9,581 nucleotides of DNA. Origin: an uncultured Alphaproteobacteria bacterium (GTDB taxonomy: Bacteria > Pseudomonadota > Alphaproteobacteria > Rs-D84). The position numbers and the translations under genes were made by a program. The stretch lies in assembly GCA_937900435.1 (NCBI GenBank), contig CALCEG010000095.1, positions 1 through 9,581 of the forward strand. Reading direction: 5' to 3'. Below, piece by piece: positions 5,854-9,581 of this stretch. The notes below the pieces were generated by a model, which did not search any database, had not been told where the DNA came from, and worked only from the letters and a program-made list of their open reading frames with translations. Numbering within the stretch: position 1 is the stretch's first letter; every line of letters starts with the position of its first letter.

Positions 5854-7003
5854 AAATCAAAATGTGCGCGGAAAGTATGTCTTGTTGCGCGATGACTTTA
5901 ATGTGCAAATCGTTGATGGTAAAATTACAGATGCGTTTCGTATCGAACAAAGTATGCCGACAATAAATTTCTTGCGCAGGGCTGGGGCGCGTGTTGTTAT
6001 TGTGTCGCACCGCGGCCGTCCAAAGGGTGAACGAAATATGGATTATTCGTTAAAGCCAATCGCAGATTATATGAATATTAAATTGATTCCTGATTGCTTG
6101 GACAAGGATTTTATGGCGACTATGCAGGATGGGGACGTTGTCTTGCTGGAAAATGTTCGTTTTTATGGTGCAGATGAAAAAAACGACCCTGCATTTTCGG
6201 CGGACTTGGCGCGCGGTTTTGATTTGTTTGTAAATGACGCGTTCGCAGTTTCGCATCGTGCACACGCCAGTACTGTTGGGGTGGCAGAAATTTTGCCTTC
6301 GTATGCAGGGCTGTTGTTGGCGTCCGAAATTGTTAATCTGTCGCAGGTGATGGAAAACCCAAAGCGTCCATTGTTGTCAATCGTTGCAGGCAGTAAGGTT
6401 TCAACCAAGATTGGTGTCTTGAAAGCATTGGCAAAGTTATCGGATACACTTATTATTGGTGGGGCGTTGGGGACGACTTTTAATTATGCCCAAGGTTCCA
6501 AAGTCGGGAATTCTTTGTATGAGGCCGATCAAAAAGAAACAGCATTAGAAATCTTGGACTTTGCGGAAAAAAATAATTGTCGGGTTTTGTTGCCGTTGGA
6601 CAAAGGTGTGGCCAAAGAATTTAAAGCCGATGCGGTGCGTGTTAACAAGGGCTTTGCAGAAATCGAAGAAGATGACGTTATTATTGATGCAGGTGTTCAA
6701 ACAACGGAACGTGATGTTAATGAAATTCGTCAGGCGGCGACTGTTATATGGAACGGTACGGTTGGTATGGCAGAATGGCAGCCAACGTGGTCGTATGGGT
6801 CGTTTGCGCTGGCTGATGCAATCGCAGAACAGACGCGCGCAGGAAAGTTGGTCAGTGTAATCGGTGGTGGTGATACGGTTGCAGCACTGGAAGCCTGTGG
6901 GGTAAAAGATGATATAACCTATGTTTCAACAGGTGGTGGTGCGTTTCTGGAATTTATCGAAGGACGTACTTTGCCGGCGATTGCGATATTGGAAGATAAA
7001 TAA
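5834..7003 (+). CDS. pgk: Phosphoglycerate kinase
   Basis: A 389-residue phosphoglycerate kinase of usual length, making ATP from 1,3-bisphosphoglycerate and ADP in glycolysis, or the reverse in gluconeogenesis. The N-terminal substrate half has DDFNV, ITDAFRIEQSMPT, SHRGRPKG, LLENVRF and NDAFAVSHRAHAS. The C-terminal nucleotide half has AGSKVSTK, WNGTVGMAEW, GGGDTVAA and STGGGAFLEF. These leave no doubt about the family. Several positions that are nearly fixed elsewhere are changed: RVDFNVP reads RDDFNVQ, SHLGRP reads SHRGRP, GGSKVSTK reads AGSKVSTK, GGGMANTF-like reads GGALGTTF, and WNGP reads WNGT. The main arginines, lysine and the nucleotide-loop Glu remain, so it is probably active but divergent. 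It is the last gene of the nrdR-slt-rnhB run and ends at a strong terminator. Confidence 0.95.
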   Translation: MNLRTIENQNVRGKYVLLRDDFNVQIVDGKITDAFRIEQSMPTINFLRRAGARVVIVSHRGRPKGERNMDYSLKPIADYMNIKLIPDCLDKDFMATMQDGDVVLLENVRFYGADEKNDPAFSADLARGFDLFVNDAFAVSHRAHASTVGVAEILPSYAGLLLASEIVNLSQVMENPKRPLLSIVAGSKVSTKIGVLKALAKLSDTLIIGGALGTTFNYAQGSKVGNSLYEADQKETALEILDFAEKNNCRVLLPLDKGVAKEFKADAVRVNKGFAEIEEDDVIIDAGVQTTERDVNEIRQAATVIWNGTVGMAEWQPTWSYGSFALADAIAEQTRAGKLVSVIGGGDTVAALEACGVKDDITYVSTGGGAFLEFIEGRTLPAIAILEDK

Positions 7004-7027
7004 AAATGTCCCGATTGGGACATTTTT
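7002..7027 (+). terminator. Rho-independent terminator after pgk
   Basis: The arms at 7002-7012 and 7017-7027 form an 11-bp stem containing ATGTCCC / GGGACAT around a GATT loop. The 3' arm is itself T-rich (six T in a row, 7023-7028), as expected for an intrinsic terminator. It begins within the pgk stop codon and ends the nrdR-slt-rnhB-pgk transcript. An in-frame ATG at 7006 that could extend ligA lies inside this hairpin and is not the start. Confidence 0.9.
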
Positions 7028-7042
7028 TGTTGAATTTTCGTG

Positions 7043-7071
7043 TTGTGTTAATTTGTCTTATTTTTTATAAT
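7043..7071 (+). promoter_or_regulatory. ligA promoter, positioned for a leaderless transcript
   Basis: TTGTGT (7043-7048), a 17-bp spacer and a perfect TATAAT (7066-7071) lie between the pgk terminator and ligA. Only six bases separate the -10 box from the ATG at 7078, so transcription should begin at or within a base or two of the start codon. Confidence 0.7.
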
Positions 7072-7077
7072 TTGCGT

Positions 7078-9072
7078 ATGTCAAAAGTACCAGATTTATT
7101 TGTTTTGTCAGAACATAGCGAATTGCTTAAAAAACTGAAAGAATGGGATATTGCGTATCATCAAAATGATGCGCCATTGGTTGATGATGCAACCTATGAT
7201 GCCGTAAAAAAACGCGCATTAGAATTGGAAGAAATGTATCCACAGTTGGCGCGTGATGGTGCTTCAACACACGTTGGGGCGGCGGTATCGGACAAGTTTA
7301 AATCGTATCGTCATAGTGTGCCGATGTTGTCTATATCGGACGTTTTTAACAGGGCAGAGGTTGCAGATTGGTTTAATAAACTGACCAGTAAAGAAATATT
7401 TATTGAATTAAAAGTAGATGGCGTGTCTTATGCGGCGCGTTATGAAAATGGCGTGTTGGTGCGTGGTTTGACGCGTGGCAGTGGTGTCGAAGGCGAAGAT
7501 ATTACGGAAAATTTAAAGACAATACCAAATATCCCACAAAAATTAATGGGTTCGTTCCCAGATGTTGTCGAAGTGCGTGGCGAAGTCTATATGTTGCGCA
7601 GTGATTTTATTGCGCTGAATGCCGAATCGGAAAAGCAATTCGCAAATCCCAGAAATGCCGCTGCTGGGTCGTTGCGACAATTAAATCCGAAAATTACAGC
7701 GACGCGAAAACTTAGTGCCTTTGCGTATACTTACGGTGAAATATCAGACAGGACTTTTAAAACGCAATCTGAATATTTTGATGTGTTGGAATCGTGGGGT
7801 TTTAAAACAACAAAAAAGTACGCGCGATATGCAAATGATATGGATGAAATTCAGGCGGTTTATAATGATATGATGATGTTGCGCCCAGAAATTCCATTCG
7901 ATATAGATGGCCTGGTGTTAAAGGTAAATGATATCGCAACCCAAGAAAAAATGGGCGCGCGCGCAAACAGTCCTCGTTGGGAAGTGGCTTATAAATTCCC
8001 GGCCGCGCGTGCAATTACAACCTTGCGCGATATTACAATACAGGTTGGACGTACAGGGGTCTTGACACCGGTAGCAGAATTGGAACCAATAAATATTGGT
8101 GGGGTTGTTGTGTCGCGCGCAACATTGCATAATGCCGACGAAATTAAAAGATTAAATATACGAATCGGCGATAAAGTTGTGGTTCAACGCGCCGGTGATG
8201 TTATTCCACAAATTGTTGGTGTGGCTGAATCCGCACCAAATGCGCAAGTGTTTGAATTCCCGTCTGTGTGTCCTGTATGTGGTGGGGCGGTTGTCCAAGA
8301 ATCAGGGCAGGTCGCGCGCAGGTGTGTGAATACTTTGGGGTGTCCTGCGCAGTTGGTGGGTGAATTGGAACACTTTGTTTCGCGCAAGGGGTTTGATATT
8401 GACGGATTGGGGGAAAAGCAACTGGAAAATTTTGTGGCGCGTGGCTGGATTAAGGAACCTGCAGATATCTTTACGTTGATACAAAATTATGGCGAAGAAA
8501 TAAAAAATATGGACGGGTTTGGGGAAAAATCTGTGGCTAATTTGAACTCTGCGATTGAAAAAGCGCGTGATGTCGATTTACACAGGTTGTTGTTTGCCAT
8601 TGGTATCCCAGAAATAGGGCAAGTAACAGCCAAAATCTTGGCGCGAAAGTTTGGCAATATTGATGCGATTCGAAATGCGCCATTGTGGCAGTTGAAAAAT
8701 ATTGATGGTATTGGCGATGTAATGGCAGATGAAATTGTTTCTTTCTTTGCAGACTCCCGAAATTCTGGGGCGTTGGATAATCTGTTGCAACAAATAAGGG
8801 TTCGTGATGCGGATGTTGTTGATTTGTCTGGTGCGCCGTTGGCTGGCAAGAAATTTGTTTTAACGGGTTCGTTGGAAAAGTATACGCGTGATGATGCAAA
8901 ATCTATCTTAGAAAGTTTTGGCGCGGTTGTGGCAGGTAGTGTGTCAGCGAAAACAGATTTTGTGCTGGTTGGGGCAGATGCAGGCAGTAAATTAGCCAAA
9001 GCACAAAATTTAGGAATTGAAATTTGGACCGAAGCAGATTTTGATAAATTTGTTGCAGAAAATACGAAATAA
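7078..9072 (+). CDS. ligA: NAD-dependent DNA ligase LigA
   Basis: A 664-residue bacterial DNA ligase (E. coli: 671) that seals nicks in Okazaki joining and repair, using NAD+ for self-adenylation. Domain Ia occupies about residues 1-70. The adenylation domain carries the nucleophile K112 in ELKVDG, then EVRGEVYM, ANPRNAAAGSLRQL, FDIDGLVLKV and the YKFPA lysine motif. An OB fold (VGRTGVLTPVAELEP to RAGDVIPQ) follows. The zinc finger uses C398, C401, C416 and C422. A helix-hairpin-helix region spans about 430-575, and a C-terminal BRCT domain about 588-664 (GKKFVLTGSLEKYTRDDAK). I start it at the ATG at 7078: the family aligns from there and the upstream in-frame ATG at 7006 is in the pgk terminator. 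No Shine-Dalgarno is present. DSPTQRVG reads DGASTHVG and TRGDG reads TRGSG, both unusual. Confidence 0.96.
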   Translation: MSKVPDLFVLSEHSELLKKLKEWDIAYHQNDAPLVDDATYDAVKKRALELEEMYPQLARDGASTHVGAAVSDKFKSYRHSVPMLSISDVFNRAEVADWFNKLTSKEIFIELKVDGVSYAARYENGVLVRGLTRGSGVEGEDITENLKTIPNIPQKLMGSFPDVVEVRGEVYMLRSDFIALNAESEKQFANPRNAAAGSLRQLNPKITATRKLSAFAYTYGEISDRTFKTQSEYFDVLESWGFKTTKKYARYANDMDEIQAVYNDMMMLRPEIPFDIDGLVLKVNDIATQEKMGARANSPRWEVAYKFPAARAITTLRDITIQVGRTGVLTPVAELEPINIGGVVVSRATLHNADEIKRLNIRIGDKVVVQRAGDVIPQIVGVAESAPNAQVFEFPSVCPVCGGAVVQESGQVARRCVNTLGCPAQLVGELEHFVSRKGFDIDGLGEKQLENFVARGWIKEPADIFTLIQNYGEEIKNMDGFGEKSVANLNSAIEKARDVDLHRLLFAIGIPEIGQVTAKILARKFGNIDAIRNAPLWQLKNIDGIGDVMADEIVSFFADSRNSGALDNLLQQIRVRDADVVDLSGAPLAGKKFVLTGSLEKYTRDDAKSILESFGAVVAGSVSAKTDFVLVGADAGSKLAKAQNLGIEIWTEADFDKFVAENTK

Positions 9073-9076
9073 AAAA

Positions 9077-9095
9077 TCCCCAAATATTATGGGGT
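9077..9095 (-). terminator. Terminator between ligA and the DUF378 gene
   Basis: CCCCA / TGGGG (9078-9082, 9090-9094) form a short 5-bp stem with a 7-nt loop. On the - strand the hairpin is followed by ATTTTTTATTT, so it fits best as the terminator of the leftward DUF378 gene, which ends 26 nt away. For ligA the 3' side is TGTTGA, too poor in T to terminate well. Confidence 0.55.
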
Positions 9096-9120
9096 GTTGA
9101 CATGAAACGGTGTTTAGTGA

Positions 9121-9336
9121 TTAACGTTCGTTGCGTGATACAGGTCTGTCGATAACCATCCATATCAGCCATATTAATGCCGCAATACCGACCAATGCAT
9201 ATACAATGTTGCTGGCCAGTGTGGCAGGGCCGAAAAGATATGCGACCAAATCAAAGCCAAATATCCCAATCAGTCCCCAGTTCAGGGCGCCAATGAATGT
9301 TAATGGCATAAGAACGTAGTTTGTAAGTCCTCTCAT
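9121..9336 (-). CDS. DUF378 family small membrane protein
   Basis: A 71-residue protein with two membrane segments. The first (about 8-34) carries the family signature GALNWGLIGIFGFDLVAYLFG at 16-36; the second is about 44-62 (IVYALVGIAALIWLIWMVI). The polar C-terminus ends RPVSRNER. It resembles the DUF378 (YuzA-like) family, whose function is unknown; short size and two helices suggest an inner-membrane stress or structural role, which is only a guess. I start it at the ATG at 9334-9336 because a perfect AAGGAG lies 9 nt upstream and the family begins here. The longer frame to a TTG at 9381 begins right at the predicted transcription start. It is a single-gene unit convergent with ligA. Confidence 0.85.
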   Translation of the reverse strand: MRGLTNYVLMPLTFIGALNWGLIGIFGFDLVAYLFGPATLASNIVYALVGIAALIWLIWMVIDRPVSRNER

Positions 9337-9345
9337 CTGTTTTTT

Positions 9346-9351
9346 CTCCTT
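9346..9351 (-). promoter_or_regulatory. Shine-Dalgarno of the DUF378 gene (AAGGAG)
   Basis: A perfect AAGGAG on the - strand, nine bases before the ATG at 9336. It decides the start against the longer TTG-initiated frame and suggests strong translation. Confidence 0.85.
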
Positions 9352-9390
9352 GTTTGAATGTTGTTTTGTCTTTTTGTTCAAGACATTTTT

Positions 9391-9419
9391 ATTATACCTG
9401 TTTTGTTTTATTGTTTCAA
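9391..9419 (-). promoter_or_regulatory. Promoter of the DUF378 gene
   Basis: On the - strand, TTGAAA (9414-9419), a 17-bp spacer and TATAAT (9391-9396) make a near-consensus housekeeping promoter, the best in the window. Transcription should start near 9384, giving a leader of about 48 nt that includes the AAGGAG. Confidence 0.8.
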
Positions 9420-9504
9420 TTATAATAGACCAAATGGGAAAAGGTTCTTGGTATAGGAATTTATGCTTGGTGCTGGAACGTGTTGCCGCGTGTTTTTGTA
9501 GGTG

Positions 9505-9519
9505 CGTACTTATAGTACG
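9505..9519. repeat. Short inverted repeat CGTACT-TAT-AGTACG
   Basis: A perfect 6-bp stem with a 3-nt loop. It lies 20 bp upstream of the REP-like palindrome and is probably part of the same element. Confidence 0.5.
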
Positions 9520-9539
9520 GAAAATTTACGGGCGGTGGG

Positions 9540-9562
9540 TTCCCGCCTTCGCGGGAATGACG
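9540..9562. repeat. REP-like palindrome (TTCCCGCCTTCGCGGGAATGACG)
   Basis: TTCCCGC / GCGGGAA form a perfect 7-bp stem around CTTC, followed by TGACG. This is the widespread bacterial interspersed palindrome whose chance translations read VPAFAGMT on one strand and HSREGGNP on the other. Both readings occur here, which argues for a repeat and not a coding sequence. Other copies would be expected elsewhere in the genome. Confidence 0.7.
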
Positions 9563-9581
9563 AGAGGTGTGAGGTTCGGGG

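Larger units (their letters stand above)
9427..9581. other. Hairpin-rich region without a convincing gene
   Basis: No recognisable gene is present. A + frame from the ATG at 9434 and a - frame ending at 9461-9463 are both open to the right edge, but neither encodes a recognisable protein. The region is richer in G and C than the rest and carries two inverted repeats (9505-9519 and 9540-9557), which suits an intergenic repeat element or the start of a structured RNA continuing off-window. Confidence 0.5.

Noticed and set aside
7006..7077. 24-residue N-terminal extension of LigA from ATG 7006
   Set aside because: It would be encoded within the pgk terminator and ligA promoter, and the family has no such hydrophobic lead.
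8487..9083. 198-residue open frame on the - strand opposite ligA
   Set aside because: It is long, but it lies wholly antisense to the conserved HhH/BRCT region of LigA and has Ser/Pro/Asn-rich content with no recognisable domain.
9434..9581. Possible partial + gene (ATG 9434, TATAAT seven bases upstream)
   Set aside because: The translation is Arg/Cys/Trp-rich and ends in the VPAFAGMT reading of a common repeat, and the opposite strand is open too.

Overview
The window looks like a piece of an alphaproteobacterial chromosome of moderate to low GC. The best clue is a full-length CcrM-type (GANTC) DNA methyltransferase, the cell-cycle methylase typical of Alphaproteobacteria. Dense same-strand packing, several genes with no visible Shine-Dalgarno sequence and a fermentative L-lactate dehydrogenase suggest a compact, possibly host-associated or gut lineage. 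That placement is an inference; no rRNA is present to test it. TGA is used as a stop (nrdR), so the code is standard.

Layout, left to right. Positions 1-695 (+) hold the 3' part of a leucine-rich-repeat-like protein gene made of exact 63-bp tandem units, with its start off the left edge. It converges on an L-lactate dehydrogenase gene (716-1648, -) across a shared hairpin at 698-717. Upstream of ldh on the same strand is ccrM (1710-2810, -). An AT-rich divergent promoter region (2811-2984) separates ccrM from a rightward run: nrdR (2985-3485), a periplasmic soluble lytic transglycosylase slt (3495-5219), rnhB (5224-5853) and pgk (5834-7003). Gaps in that run are 9 and 4 nt, followed by a 20-bp overlap, and it ends in a strong intrinsic terminator (7002-7027). 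ligA (7078-9072, +) then has its own promoter, placed so that the transcript would be leaderless. A small DUF378-type membrane protein gene (9121-9336, -) converges on ligA and has a near-consensus promoter and a perfect Shine-Dalgarno. The last 150 bases hold no convincing gene but contain hairpins, including a REP-like palindrome.

Most of the genes are housekeeping. NrdR (deoxynucleotide supply control), RNase HII (ribonucleotide removal), LigA (nick sealing) and CcrM (post-replicative methylation) all serve DNA replication or its aftermath. Slt remodels the cell wall. PGK and LDH are glycolytic and fermentative. I found no defence system, CRISPR array, transposase, integrase, tRNA or rRNA. 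The parts most worth a second look are the Cys-ladder repeat protein, the leaderless ligA arrangement, several unusual substitutions in conserved motifs of PGK, LigA, CcrM and LDH, and the hairpin-rich right end.
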